Shown: one piece after another, positions 1-9,935 of the stretch
Layout of the letters: the number at the start of each line of letters is the position of its first letter
Position numbering within the stretch: the first letter of the stretch is position 1
DNA from: an uncultured Coriobacteriaceae bacterium
GTDB lineage: Bacteria; Actinomycetota; Coriobacteriia; Coriobacteriales; Atopobiaceae
Length of the DNA: 64,000 bases
Direction: 5' to 3'
Assembly (NCBI GenBank): GCA_902790135.1
Contig: CADAQM010000014.1
Coordinates: 1-64,000, forward strand
Position numbers and translations under genes: made by a program
The notes under the pieces: model-generated
What the model saw: the letters and a program-made list of their open reading frames with translations, nothing else
The model's database searches: none
What the model was told of the DNA's origin: nothing

Positions 1-88
1 CGTCGTGACGGACCCCGTCGGGCGCCCGTCGTCTGGTGACGGGAAGTGGCTCACAAATCCGTGACGGGAGCGGCTCAACAAGGCTTGA

Positions 89-665
89 CAAAACACATGC
101 CGCGCCAAGTCGCCCGGCGGCGCCGAGAAGAGGGCCAGGCGCGAGGACGGCGCCGACGACCTCGTCGGCCGCGACTTCGCGGCCGACGGGCCCAACGAGG
201 CATGGTTCGCCGACATCACCTACGTGCACACGCGCCAGGGCTGGCCCTGCCTGGCCGTCGTGATGGACATATGGTCGAGGATGGTGGTCGGCTGGTCCAT
301 GGGCGAGCGCATCGACGCGGGGCTCGCCGACGACGCGCTCGGGATGGCCATAGCCAGGCGCAAGCCGCCCGAGGGGTGCGTCCACCACTCGGACCACGGC
401 AGCCGGTACGCGTCGCTCCTGCTGGGAAGGACGATGCGGGAGCACGGGATAGGGCCCTCGATGGGCTCGGCGGCCAGCCCCTGGGACAACGCGCCCACCG
501 AGTCGCTCATGGGAACGATCAAGTGCGAGTGCGTGCACGCGCGCACCTTCGACAGCCGCGAGCAGGCGGCCCTCGAGATCTTCGAGTACATAGAGTGCTT
601 CTACAACAGGCTCGAGCCCGCTGGAGTTCGAGGAGGCGCATGCCGCGCAGCCGCTCGCCGCGTGA
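89..665 (+). pseudogene. IS3-family transposase (OrfB) remnant, first copy
   Basis: This is the catalytic half of an IS3-family transposase. The frame is open after a TGA at 86-88 and carries all three acidic residues of the RNase H-like integrase core: D in FADITYV (near 212), D in HHSDHGSRY, and E in DNAPTESLMG exactly 35 residues later. It is broken at its end: after ECFYNR a short internal deletion shifts the frame, and the expected ending (PLEFEEAHAAQPLAA) is found in another frame up to the TGA at 663-665. The N-terminal OrfA and OrfB parts are absent. The sequence to about 700 (ending GGGTGACATTCACA) looks like the right terminal repeat. Non-functional. Confidence 0.85.
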
Positions 666-700
666 TTGCCACCTGTAAACGAAAGTGGGTGACATTCACA

Positions 701-1537
701 TTCAAGAGCACCTACTACCACCAGCTCGGGCACCTCACCGCGCCGGAGGGGCCCGACTGGCTCGGCGACGCCGTCGAGGAGGAGTTCGAGGCCGAGCACC
801 GGAGCCGCGGCTGCCGGACCGTCTGGGCCCGCCTGCGCATGCGGGAGGAGCCGATCGTCGTCTCCGAGAAGCGCGTGCGCGCCAAGATGAGGGAGCGCGG
901 GCTGCGCGTGTGCTACGCGGGGAGGCGCAGGAGGTACAGCTCCTACGCCGGCGAGGTCGGCGACCGGCCGCCGAACCTGCCGCTGCGCGCGGACGGCACC
1001 CACGACTTCCGGGCCGGGGCGCCCAACGAGGGGTGGGTCACCGACATCACCGAGTTCAGGCTGCCCGGCGACGCCCGCAGGGCCTACCTCTTGCCGGTCG
1101 TCGACCTGTTCGACGGGAAGCCCGTGGCCTGGTCGATCTCGCCCAGGCCGGATGCCGCGCTGGCCAACTCGTCCCTGGAGGCCGCGTGCGCGCAGCTCGG
1201 CGAGGGCGATAGGCCGTTCTGCCACAGCGACGGCGGGTGCCACTACCGCTGGGGCGGCTGGGCGCGCATCTGCGAGCTCCACGGCGTGACGCGCTCGATG
1301 TCGCGCAAGGGGCGCTCCCCGGACAACGCCGCGTGCGAGTGGTTCTTTGGCAACCTGAAGAACGAGATGTTCTATGGCCGCGACTGGCGCGGCGTCTCCT
1401 ACGAGCAGTTCGCCGCGACGCTGGACGAGTGGATGCGGCGCTACAGCACGCACAGGATCAAGGCGTTCCGCGAGGACGGCAGGACGGTGTACGATACGAT
1501 CGACAACCGCAGGAGGCGGCTGGGGCTCGCCACGTAA
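701..1537 (+). pseudogene. IS3-family transposase (OrfB), 5'-truncated second copy
   Basis: This is a different IS3-family OrfB that begins abruptly at the STYYHQL motif, normally some way into the protein. It then runs intact through an HTH_21-like segment (GCRTVWARLRMR), the DDE core (D in VTDITEF, D in HSDGGCHY, E in NAACEWFFGNLK, again spaced 35 residues) and a normal C-terminus. It is fused in frame to the preceding remnant, so a chimeric 437-residue reading frame exists from about 224. The junction suggests the first element inserted into the second one's 5' part. No OrfA and no ribosome binding site are visible, so activity is unlikely. Confidence 0.8.
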
Positions 1538-1546
1538 GGTGGCGAG
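1526..1546 (+). terminator. Hairpin over the transposase stop codon
   Basis: A perfect 8-bp stem (CTCGCCAC / GTGGCGAG) with a 5-nt loop contains the TAA stop of the IS3 remnant. There is no clean T-run after it, so it may be an IS end structure rather than a terminator. Confidence 0.4.
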
Positions 1547-1550
1547 TCCA

Positions 1551-2095
1551 ATAAAACGTCCGCACCCCCATATTACACTATTTCGATAAAAATTATTAAC
1601 ATGATATTAGTGCTAAAAGCACGATAGATCCTGCACGGGCTTTCATAAAAACAAATATGAACTCACCTCGAAATAAGGTTCGGCTGTCACGATGCGTGTA
1701 GAGCACCTGTGAAAAAACCAATTGATCGCCAACTGCATTAGCCAAATTTCGAAGAGCTATTCAAGAGTTGTCTTCATCCTAAATGTATTTGATACCTGTA
1801 ACACCGCACCTGTTGCCAATACATTGTATTTAGAGAACACAGAGCTAGAGCCTCAATGAATTTCGATTATAAGCTGATATCGCTAGAATACTGTTACGTA
1901 GTAAATTTGCAAGACTTTGGAGAATGCAGATTGAGTCCGCTAAAAGTCTATTTAGCTTGTAATCTGGTTTTCAGAAGATTGCAACACTTCAAAGGATGCT
2001 ATGCTTGAAAACGAGACAGAAAGTAGATTACGATCCTCAAGATTTTGCTTTCTTAAAATTTGAGTCAGACTTGTTATCTTGTAAAGGGAGAAGAA
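1551..2095. other. AT-rich intergenic region, no gene seen
   Basis: This stretch is very AT-rich compared with the rest of the window and has stops in all frames. It marks the left edge of the AT-rich island. It should contain the promoter of the gene starting at 2096, but I cannot choose a convincing -35/-10 pair among many AT-rich candidates. Confidence 0.6.
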
Positions 2096-4654
2096 GTGAA
2101 AAGGGTTAACTTCTCTTCAGTGTTGAAAAGAGTTCGTAACATCGCAAATGATTTAGCGAATACATCGCAAGATGTTAATAATCGTTTAGAGAAATATAAA
2201 GCAAACATGTTTGCGGCTGAATATACAGCAATTAGAAGAAATGCAAAAATCGATAGTAAAACTATATTGTACGAAAGTTTTTGGGGACGTGGACTGATTG
2301 ATAACCCATATGCTATATTTAAATACTTGCTGTCAAATCGAGAGTATAGCGAATACACACATATATGGTGTATAGAAGATCCTGAAATTTGTGCAGACTC
2401 AATTGAGCGATACTCAAATTGCGGTAATGTCAAATTTGTAGTCAAAAATACATCTGAGTATTATCAGGCTCTTTCTTCAGCGAAATACCTTATTAATAAT
2501 GTAACATTTCCAAGTTATTTTGTTAAGAAAGAAGGACAAATTTACATTAATACATGGCATGGTACACCACTAAAAAGCATGGGGTATAACCAAACTGGTG
2601 GAAACATGTCCTCTTCGAATACAATGAGGAATTTCTTACAGGCAGATTATCTCATTTCTGCAAATGACATAATGACTGATATGTATCTTAATAGCTATAA
2701 GCTGAAGAATCTCCTTCCCGGATGTATAATTCAAGAAGGTTACCCTCGTAACGATCTTCTGCAAACGACGAAACGTTCTGAGATTGAAGAGAAACTCAAA
2801 GAATGTCACATCGAAATAGACTCAAGCAAAGAGGTAATTCTTTATGCTCCAACATGGAGAAAGAACTCCCGTGCTGCAGCATTGCAAAGTGCTGAGGAGC
2901 TTATAGCGTTTAAGGAGTCTCTTGAAGCACTCATTGGAAAAGATAAATACCAAATACTTATAAAGCCCCATCAGTATGTATATAATATCATCAAAGAGTA
3001 TGATGAATACGAAGGAATTTTCGTTCCTAGTACAATTGATAGTAATGAGTTGATGTCTATTGTTGACATATTGGTTTCAGACTATAGTAGTATATTTTTC
3101 GATTATATGGCTCTAAATCGTCCAATTCTGTTCTACATTACAGATGCAGAAACCTATGCTGCCGATAGGGGTCTATCGTTTAGTCTTGATAGTCTTCCTG
3201 GACCATATACTAATAATCTAGAAGAAATCGCATATTATATTAATAATATTAACGATGTAGCGGTAAAGTATTGCGATATCTATAATGGCCTTTCTTCGAA
3301 GGTCTGTACCTATGATGATGGTAACGTTTGTAAACGTATAACTGGTCTTATTTTTGGCAATGAAGATGGTGTAAACCTCATCTATGGTGGACACGAAAAA
3401 AGGCGTCTTTTGATTTCAATTGGTCTTGTCAATGAGAATGGCATAACGCACGCGCTCTTCAGTCTTTTAAATGCATTTGATTATGATAATTGGGATGTAA
3501 CTGTATACGTCTCAGCAAAATCAAATGACAAAGAAATGGTTCGTAAGATTAATGAGGACATCAACAGCAATGCTCGCGTTCTTGTTCGTGTAGGGCCTGT
3601 CGATAGCGACCGTAAGACGCTGATTAGAAGAGAGTTCGTCGAAAAACAGGGGCTTCGAAATGCTTTCTGGAAGGCCTTGTATCCATTCGATGTGTTGAAG
3701 CTTGAGTTCAAGCGGGCATTTGGATGTGCTGAATTCGACTACATCGTTGACTATAACGGGTATGGCACCTTATTGATGCCGATGCTTGCTCAGGGTGAGG
3801 CAAAGAAGAAGTCCGTATGGCTCCATAATGATATCTATGCAGATATGAATAAGGTGGTTTTAGGTAAGAAACCTAATTTTATACCTTTGAACCTAGTTAC
3901 ATCTTTCTACTATAGGTATGACAACTTGGTTTCCTGCGGAAAGTCCGTTATGGAAGTAAACAGGAAAAACTTGGCAAATAGAAAAACGTATTCTAAATAT
4001 AGATATGCCAAGAACACGTTTGACTATTCCAGATTCTTAGATTGCGAACAAGAGAGGGAGGTTGTCAAAGTCGACGGTGTAGAATACTATCTTACGACGC
4101 CGGCCTCAGAGTTCGAGCCATGGTCGCCCGCAATCCTGTTCAGAATGCCAGAAAAGGGACATAAGAACTTCGTTACAATGGGTCGGTTCTCAACGGAAAA
4201 GAATCACCTATGTCTCATTGACGCATTTGGAAAGTTTGTAAGTAGTAATCCTGAGGCTCGACTCTACATCATTGGAGGCGGTCCAATGGAAGTTGATATT
4301 CGGGATCGTATACGTGCGCTGGACCTAGAAGAGAACGTTATCCTTACAGGTCGTCTTCAAAACCCATATGCTGTCATGAAGCGGTGTGATTGCTTCATAC
4401 TGCCGTCAATACATGAAGGTCAGCCACTCGTGCTATTGGAAGCACGCGCCTGTGGCCTACCGATCATTGTCTCGAATTTCTCGTCGGTGAAAGACTCGCT
4501 GTTCCCGAACGGTCAGCTTGTAATCGAGCCAACTGAAGAGGGAATCCTCGAAGGCCTGTACTCTTTCGCTCGTGGTGAGGTACCAACTGTTGAGTTCGAT
4601 ATCCAGAAGTACAACCAAGAGGCATATCAAGAGTTCATTGACGCCATTATGTAA
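2096..4654 (+). CDS. Two-domain protein: CDP-glycerol glycerophosphotransferase plus GT4 glycosyltransferase
   Basis: 852 residues with two enzyme halves. The N-terminal half (about 1-420) is a TagB/TagF-type polymer glycerophosphotransferase domain: NTWHGTPLKSMGYN near 154 with the conserved His, YAPTWRKN near 265, and SDYSSIFFDYM near 335. The C-terminal half (about 435-850) is a GT-B fold glycosyltransferase of family 4 type, with GRFSTEKNH, a GGG phosphate loop and PSIHEGQPLVLLEA, the EX7E-like nucleotide-sugar site. I chose GTG 2096 because a GGGAG sits 5 nt upstream; TTG 2060 in the same frame has no such site. The predicted role is adding glycerol-phosphate and a sugar to a cell-surface polymer at the cytoplasmic face. 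Base composition is far more AT-rich than its neighbours, which suggests recent acquisition. The next gene starts 10 nt downstream. Confidence 0.85.
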   Translation: MKRVNFSSVLKRVRNIANDLANTSQDVNNRLEKYKANMFAAEYTAIRRNAKIDSKTILYESFWGRGLIDNPYAIFKYLLSNREYSEYTHIWCIEDPEICADSIERYSNCGNVKFVVKNTSEYYQALSSAKYLINNVTFPSYFVKKEGQIYINTWHGTPLKSMGYNQTGGNMSSSNTMRNFLQADYLISANDIMTDMYLNSYKLKNLLPGCIIQEGYPRNDLLQTTKRSEIEEKLKECHIEIDSSKEVILYAPTWRKNSRAAALQSAEELIAFKESLEALIGKDKYQILIKPHQYVYNIIKEYDEYEGIFVPSTIDSNELMSIVDILVSDYSSIFFDYMALNRPILFYITDAETYAADRGLSFSLDSLPGPYTNNLEEIAYYINNINDVAVKYCDIYNGLSSKVCTYDDGNVCKRITGLIFGNEDGVNLIYGGHEKRRLLISIGLVNENGITHALFSLLNAFDYDNWDVTVYVSAKSNDKEMVRKINEDINSNARVLVRVGPVDSDRKTLIRREFVEKQGLRNAFWKALYPFDVLKLEFKRAFGCAEFDYIVDYNGYGTLLMPMLAQGEAKKKSVWLHNDIYADMNKVVLGKKPNFIPLNLVTSFYYRYDNLVSCGKSVMEVNRKNLANRKTYSKYRYAKNTFDYSRFLDCEQEREVVKVDGVEYYLTTPASEFEPWSPAILFRMPEKGHKNFVTMGRFSTEKNHLCLIDAFGKFVSSNPEARLYIIGGGPMEVDIRDRIRALDLEENVILTGRLQNPYAVMKRCDCFILPSIHEGQPLVLLEARACGLPIIVSNFSSVKDSLFPNGQLVIEPTEEGILEGLYSFARGEVPTVEFDIQKYNQEAYQEFIDAIM

Positions 4655-4664
4655 AGGTATACCT

Positions 4665-6485
4665 ATGTTGACTATTGAGAAGGTCTATCAAGAGAACAAG
4701 AAGAGCGTTGATGCTTGGAAGAAAGCAAGCCGTACAGCAGGCGGAAGACTGAAGCGCAATATATACTTTGGCACCCAGTGCAAAGAACCAGTCAAGCGTG
4801 GCCAGACGCTGGTTTGGATAGGGTCAACCTTTGCTTCTACAAATGAGGTTGAGCAGAAACGTGTTACCGCGCTCGTGAAGCTACTTGTTGAGAGATCATC
4901 AGTTAAAGTCTTTTGCGAAAATGAACAAGCAAAGAATGAATTATCAGAACACTATTCCAAGGTTATAGTGGGAAACGAGAGGGAAGCTCTCAATTTACTT
5001 GCTACAAGTGAAAACGTTGTGTCAGTTGCGATGTTGCCGATTCTATACAGGAAGAGAAGTGGGCAGCGACATGTACATCTCATAACCGAATCTGACTTCG
5101 TTAGCTCACGATATGAACGAGCAAACAATGGGCTTGCATGCATTTTCAGTACAGACCAGATTGTGGCACGTTCCATTGAAGAAATGAACAGATTTGCAGC
5201 AATCTACCAGTTGAATGGGGCATATAAAGGGTCTTTAATCTGCATTGATCAAGATCATCTGGTCGATGTAGTGCTGGATGACGCTGGCGATGCAGTTGGG
5301 GTAACAACATGTAATATTGATTGTCAAGCAAAGAAAAAAATTTTGCTGTTCTGCGATTGCTGCCCAAATAATATCTCAAGTGAATACTGTCAACATCTAA
5401 TCAAATCAATCGATTTAGATGTATTCGATGTGACAGTAGTTCTTCAGTGTTATAACGAACCGGTACTGGCATATCAATTCATAGACGATTTGGATGAAAG
5501 AGTACGAATATTTAGTCGTATTGGCTCTTTCTCCTGTGATGCAGATGACTATGTGAACGTGCAGGTTATTAATGAGATTGTTCTAGATTCCAACGATCCG
5601 GTTGGATTGCTCAAACTCGTCCCACCTTCGATACTTGAGGATGAAATTGACCGCATTCTGCCAGGAATGGAGTTTGATGCATTTGTTTATTGTGCGCGAG
5701 ATCGAAAGATGTGGACACTCCTTTCGTCAGCCATAAGAGCTTCTCATAAGACAATGCTTCAGCTTGAATATCGGAGTAGCGTGCTCATCAATACAGACGA
5801 TGAAGAGAAGCTGCTCAGATTTGTGAACAAGGCCAAGTTGATAAGCTATATATTTCATTCTGTGGGATTTGCAAACAGCGAAATGATGAAAGGCCTAGTA
5901 CCACATTTGAATAATACCGATGTGTGGACCTGGAATAGCGTTGTTCCAATCTTGAAAACCTCACATAACGATAATATTCGCAGCATTCAAACTGAAGTAG
6001 AAGGCAGACAGCTACAGCTTGTAGTCCAAGAAAACAAGAAACAAAATGGGCCGATAAAGGCATACATATATAGTCCTTTTATCGCACAGAAGCCTCATTA
6101 CATGACCTTTATCAATATCGATGAAGCAAACGGTTTCTTTAAGTCTTTAAAGTGGAATGATAACAACTATACTCTATCCATATTCGTTGAGAATTCATCA
6201 TCACTCTCACCCTTCGTTCAGTTACCGGAGAGTACAGAGGATATACGGATAAATGACTTGAGCTCTTTTGTTAATAGTCCACTTTCGTCGTATTATGTCT
6301 CAACGTTCGACGGCTATCTTAACGTTACCGATTCAGAGGACAACTCTCTGAAGGCTTTAGTTCTGGAAATGGGACTGCCTTTATATAGAGAGGTATCCGG
6401 CGAATTGGTGCCAGAACAGATTGACACTAACAAAGCAGAACAGATTGATAGGCTACATAGCGTCAATCGTATCTTTGGAGTGTAG
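4665..6485 (+). CDS. Uncharacterised partner protein related to the preceding gene, no catalytic motifs
   Basis: 606 residues. ATG 4665 is preceded by AAAGG at 7-nt spacing, and the gene lies 10 nt after the previous one, so the two form an operon. I do not recognise a named family. The layout mimics the upstream protein: residues about 210-400 (KKILLFCDCC, then FDVTVV, RVRIFSRIG, MEFDAFVY) align by eye with the N-terminal lobe of the upstream protein's GT-B domain (RRLLISIG, WDVTVYV, RVLVRVG, AEFDYIV). The WHG, PTWR and DYSS motifs and the EX7E site are missing. It could be a non-catalytic partner or a degenerate paralogue. It is AT-rich like its neighbour. Its stop codon touches the convergent next gene with no spacer. 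Confidence 0.6.
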   Translation: MLTIEKVYQENKKSVDAWKKASRTAGGRLKRNIYFGTQCKEPVKRGQTLVWIGSTFASTNEVEQKRVTALVKLLVERSSVKVFCENEQAKNELSEHYSKVIVGNEREALNLLATSENVVSVAMLPILYRKRSGQRHVHLITESDFVSSRYERANNGLACIFSTDQIVARSIEEMNRFAAIYQLNGAYKGSLICIDQDHLVDVVLDDAGDAVGVTTCNIDCQAKKKILLFCDCCPNNISSEYCQHLIKSIDLDVFDVTVVLQCYNEPVLAYQFIDDLDERVRIFSRIGSFSCDADDYVNVQVINEIVLDSNDPVGLLKLVPPSILEDEIDRILPGMEFDAFVYCARDRKMWTLLSSAIRASHKTMLQLEYRSSVLINTDDEEKLLRFVNKAKLISYIFHSVGFANSEMMKGLVPHLNNTDVWTWNSVVPILKTSHNDNIRSIQTEVEGRQLQLVVQENKKQNGPIKAYIYSPFIAQKPHYMTFINIDEANGFFKSLKWNDNNYTLSIFVENSSSLSPFVQLPESTEDIRINDLSSFVNSPLSSYYVSTFDGYLNVTDSEDNSLKALVLEMGLPLYREVSGELVPEQIDTNKAEQIDRLHSVNRIFGV

Positions 6486-8177
6486 TCATTTATTAGATTG
6501 GAGCACGTAGCCTCGCGCAACGCATATCTCGGCAGCTCGATGTGCCTTCTTGCCAACTATAGAAGCATCCTTGAGCTCCGCGATGAGCGTGCTGTCGGTG
6601 CCCTTCGCCATCCACATAAGGTACGAGCCGTCAGGCGCGAGTGCGCAGAAGCGCTTGAACCTGACACCGCAGAGCATCTGTCCTGCCTCACGGGCAAAAT
6701 AGTCCCCTAGTCTACCCTCAAGGAGTCTTGAAGCCGACCTGTGGCCACTCATCAGCTCGAAGGTTTTCTTCTCGCTGGAGGACTGCACCTGTCGTCTGAC
6801 GATTACCAGCATGTGCACCTTGCCGGCTAGCTTTCGGAATGCTTCGATGGCACCTTCGCTGTAGCTTGCTGTGGTGATGAGTACGGTGTGGTCATTCGCG
6901 CGGGCAATAATCTGGTCGAGCAGTGTCTCGCGTACGCGCTTCTTTCCAAGGCTGAAGACATAGAGCGCGTCGTCGATGTCCCACTGCTGGTGCTTCTCAA
7001 GCTGAAGAGTGCCTTCGTTGCCATGGAGCATCAGCGACAGCAGGCTTTGCGCGGCATGCCCCGTGTGGTGGCTACAAAAACGCTGTCCAAACTGCTCGTA
7101 TCCGTCAATGGGGCTTGCGTTGCCGAGCTGTTCGACAAGCTCATTGGCGCTTGAGACGATGGGGAACGGAAGTGAGCGATAGGGGAAGTAGGTTCCCTTG
7201 TCGGTCATGTATTCGTCTTCGTCGTACGCGAATAAGACAATCGGTCTTCCCGTGACGGCGTAGTCGAACATCACGCTGGAGTAATCGGTAACCAACACGT
7301 CGCAAGCGGCAAGGAAGTCGTAGGTCTCGTATTGCTTAGGGAAGGGTTTCACGTGTTGGAAGGCGGTAAAGTCGACTGCACCCTGAACGACGAAGTGAAG
7401 GTTGACATAAAACGTCTGGTCATCACGCAAGGCTGCGTCTATGTCAGTTAGCAGCTGGGTGACCTGCTCGATCTGGCCCTCGCTGTCGGCCGTCCTTCCC
7501 GACCCGCGCCAAGTGGGCATGTATGCGATGACTTGCTGATCATCGGGTATATGCTCCCGTGCGCGCATAAGAGCATAGATACTGCCATCCGAGAACACAT
7601 CGTTTCTCGGGTAGTCGCACACTACGCTCGCCCCAGAGAAGAAAGGCATCAGGTCGTAGTCCTCCATGAACACGTCTTTTGTGTACTCGTTCGGAAAGAG
7701 ATCATAGTCGGCCGTGAGAAGGTTCTTTTGCACATTGGCAAAGCTGCGCAGCGAGTTCTCGATGTCGCTCATGCCGAGGCGCTTGAGCGGGGTGCCATGC
7801 CAAGTGTTCAGGTACACCTGGTCGGGGCGCTTGGTGAAGTAGGCCGGAAAGGTGTTGTCGTTGAAGAGGTACTTGGCTCGTGCGAGGCACTCGTTGTACT
7901 CGTCTGACTCGAGCACTACAAGACGAATCCGGTCCAACCCATAAGCAGAGAAGCGCTCCTTGGCAGCGGGGAGCATGTCTTTGTTGACCGAGAACACGGG
8001 CTCAAAATCCCTATAGGCGGGATTTGAGCAGAGCTCCTTCACCAAGGCAAACATGTTGCCGTTTATGTTTTTGCCAACTCCAGCCTCGAACAGGCAGGTC
8101 CTCTCCCACAGGGGACGCCTGAGCTGCTTGACGTAGCGGTGGTAAGGGGCCTGATGTGCTTGAATGCTTGGGGGCAC
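6486..8177 (-). CDS. CDP-glycerol glycerophosphotransferase family protein
   Basis: 563 residues, TagB/TagF-type. Motifs: NTWHGTPLKRLGM near 124-136 (conserved His), YMPTWRGSGR near 235, and TDYSSVMFDYA near 300. The last 180 residues are an extra C-terminal domain of unknown role. I prefer GTG 8177, which lies 17 nt after the upstream gene's stop with a GGGAG at 10-nt spacing; an in-frame start at 8228 would overlap that gene by 34 nt and add non-family sequence. It is the last gene of a four-gene minus-strand set (12418 to 6486). The family transfers glycerol-phosphate from CDP-glycerol to teichoic-acid-like polymers; the actual alcohol-phosphate here is unproven. Confidence 0.85.
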   Translation of the reverse strand: MPPSIQAHQAPYHRYVKQLRRPLWERTCLFEAGVGKNINGNMFALVKELCSNPAYRDFEPVFSVNKDMLPAAKERFSAYGLDRIRLVVLESDEYNECLARAKYLFNDNTFPAYFTKRPDQVYLNTWHGTPLKRLGMSDIENSLRSFANVQKNLLTADYDLFPNEYTKDVFMEDYDLMPFFSGASVVCDYPRNDVFSDGSIYALMRAREHIPDDQQVIAYMPTWRGSGRTADSEGQIEQVTQLLTDIDAALRDDQTFYVNLHFVVQGAVDFTAFQHVKPFPKQYETYDFLAACDVLVTDYSSVMFDYAVTGRPIVLFAYDEDEYMTDKGTYFPYRSLPFPIVSSANELVEQLGNASPIDGYEQFGQRFCSHHTGHAAQSLLSLMLHGNEGTLQLEKHQQWDIDDALYVFSLGKKRVRETLLDQIIARANDHTVLITTASYSEGAIEAFRKLAGKVHMLVIVRRQVQSSSEKKTFELMSGHRSASRLLEGRLGDYFAREAGQMLCGVRFKRFCALAPDGSYLMWMAKGTDSTLIAELKDASIVGKKAHRAAEICVARGYVLQSNK

Positions 8178-8194
8178 AGCTATCAATCTCCCGC

Positions 8195-9832
8195 CTACTT
8201 GAGTGTTCGCTCGATTTCCAGCGCGCACTCATAGATTCGCTTGCAATTGTTCTTGTCGCGATGAGCGTACCAGCGTGCTGCAGAGGCCTCCTGTTGCTCG
8301 GAAGGAACGAAGCCGCCTTCGATAGTCTTGCGCAAGCCCTCGATGAGGCTCTGGGCATTCATGTAGCAATCACCAGGTAGCTCGGTCTCGAAGTCGATGT
8401 ACGAGCCGGTCTTCTCCATGTAGAGAGGACGATCGAAGTGGAAGAACAGGGCTGGCTTTCCCTGGTAGACGGCGTCCCAGACAGCACTGGAATAGTCGGT
8501 GACCATCGCAGAGCACCCCATGATGATCTGATTGAGGGGAGCGTCATCTGGCTGCAGAATCTGGACATGCTCGTTCTTTGAGCTGAGCAGATGTGACAGG
8601 TGCAGGAACAGAGGATGCAGGAACACCTGAAGCGTCGCATTGTGCTCGGCAAGGCACTCCTCAAGCGCGGGGTCGTTCAGCAGCTGCTGATATGACTGGT
8701 AGAAGTCCGTCTGCATGAACTCCTCTTCGCTGTCATTGGAGAGCCACTCACGCCAGGTGGGCATGAGCAGAATCTTGGGTGCGGCAGGGTCGGAGTGATC
8801 CTCGAGTGCATCCCAGCGGGCCTGACCAAGCACAGGCACGTGCTCTGCATCGTAGCCAAAGCTCCCGGTGATGACGTCCTGTTCACGTTCAGAGGAGACC
8901 AGGAAGTAGTCAACCGGATGCCAGCCCGTTGCGCCCATGCGTTTGTCGGTGCGCTTGAATGCCATGACACCGTGCTGTAGGAAGAACGTCATCGTCTTTG
9001 CCAGCTTGTGTTTGGTGTAACCTGGGCGCGACCGCACGGGTGACAGATGAATCTTCGTCTCTGAGCCGACGAGCATCTCTGCTGCGATGCAGTAGAGGAA
9101 CTGGCGGTAGCTCATGAACTTGAGCACGTTGCTGCTATAGGGCTTCACACGCTCGTAGTCTGTCGAACGGGGATCGATGACAAAGAAGATGCGCTTGCGC
9201 TCCTCTGGTGGCAGGTTCTCCATGCAGTATTTGAAGAAGTAGAAGCCATTGTCCTGGGCACGCTCGCACTGCTTCTCATACACGATCCAAATGCGCTTAG
9301 CCTCAAGAGGCTTTCTGAGAGCCCTGTAGGTGAACCAGGCAGCAATTTCTTTTGCCAGATACCATGGCGAGTCATACCAGGCGCGTTCGCGATAGATGAG
9401 GGCGAAGGTACGCCGACCCGTGAGATAGGGAATGACGATGGCGTCGCCTGGCAAATACGCCTGGAATGCGTGCTTGTAGAACTGCCTACGCTGCTTGGCA
9501 GTGCACTTGAGCTCGAAGGGAGTCTGGTCCTCAATGGGCTGGTCCTTCTCCCCCACAAGAGCGATCACGTCCCAGCGGGCGTCATGCCATTGCAGCGTGG
9601 CCAGATCGATTTCGGCTTGGTATCTGCCGTGCTTGTCCAGCGGTTTCACATCGATGAACTGCTGAATGCCCTTGCACTCGGGCGTCCACTCGCCCATACC
9701 GTCCTCTCGTTGGGCTATAAGGATGCGTACGGTCGCGTCAGTATCCGAAAGGGCTTCACTTGGGATACGAATCGTGAGGCTCAGGTGACCCTTGCGTGAC
9801 AACGACCAGTGCTCAAGGGGGATGCTCTCCAT
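8195..9832 (-). CDS. CDP-glycerol glycerophosphotransferase family protein with N-terminal extension
   Basis: 545 residues. The start is ATG 9832 with GGGAGGA 7 nt upstream. Residues 1-110 form an extra beta-rich-looking domain (repeated hydrophobic/charged alternation, e.g. LSLTIRI, WDVIALV). The TagF-like core follows: FFLQHGVMAFKR near 284-295 (His287), LMPTWREW near 355, and TDYSSAVWDAV near 450. The QHG form instead of WHGTPLK separates it from its operon neighbours and is typical of TagF/TarL-like elongating polymerases, so this member may extend rather than prime the polymer (inference). Membrane-associated cytoplasmic enzyme. Confidence 0.85.
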   Translation of the reverse strand: MESIPLEHWSLSRKGHLSLTIRIPSEALSDTDATVRILIAQREDGMGEWTPECKGIQQFIDVKPLDKHGRYQAEIDLATLQWHDARWDVIALVGEKDQPIEDQTPFELKCTAKQRRQFYKHAFQAYLPGDAIVIPYLTGRRTFALIYRERAWYDSPWYLAKEIAAWFTYRALRKPLEAKRIWIVYEKQCERAQDNGFYFFKYCMENLPPEERKRIFFVIDPRSTDYERVKPYSSNVLKFMSYRQFLYCIAAEMLVGSETKIHLSPVRSRPGYTKHKLAKTMTFFLQHGVMAFKRTDKRMGATGWHPVDYFLVSSEREQDVITGSFGYDAEHVPVLGQARWDALEDHSDPAAPKILLMPTWREWLSNDSEEEFMQTDFYQSYQQLLNDPALEECLAEHNATLQVFLHPLFLHLSHLLSSKNEHVQILQPDDAPLNQIIMGCSAMVTDYSSAVWDAVYQGKPALFFHFDRPLYMEKTGSYIDFETELPGDCYMNAQSLIEGLRKTIEGGFVPSEQQEASAARWYAHRDKNNCKRIYECALEIERTLK

Positions 9833-9935
9833 CTTGTGTCCTCCCGGTAGGTACTCGTGAACGGCGATAGATGTGATCCGAGGTCAGCGTCTCGCTTCAA
9901 AGCGAATGACTTGTCGCTTCGAATGCGTGACCCTC

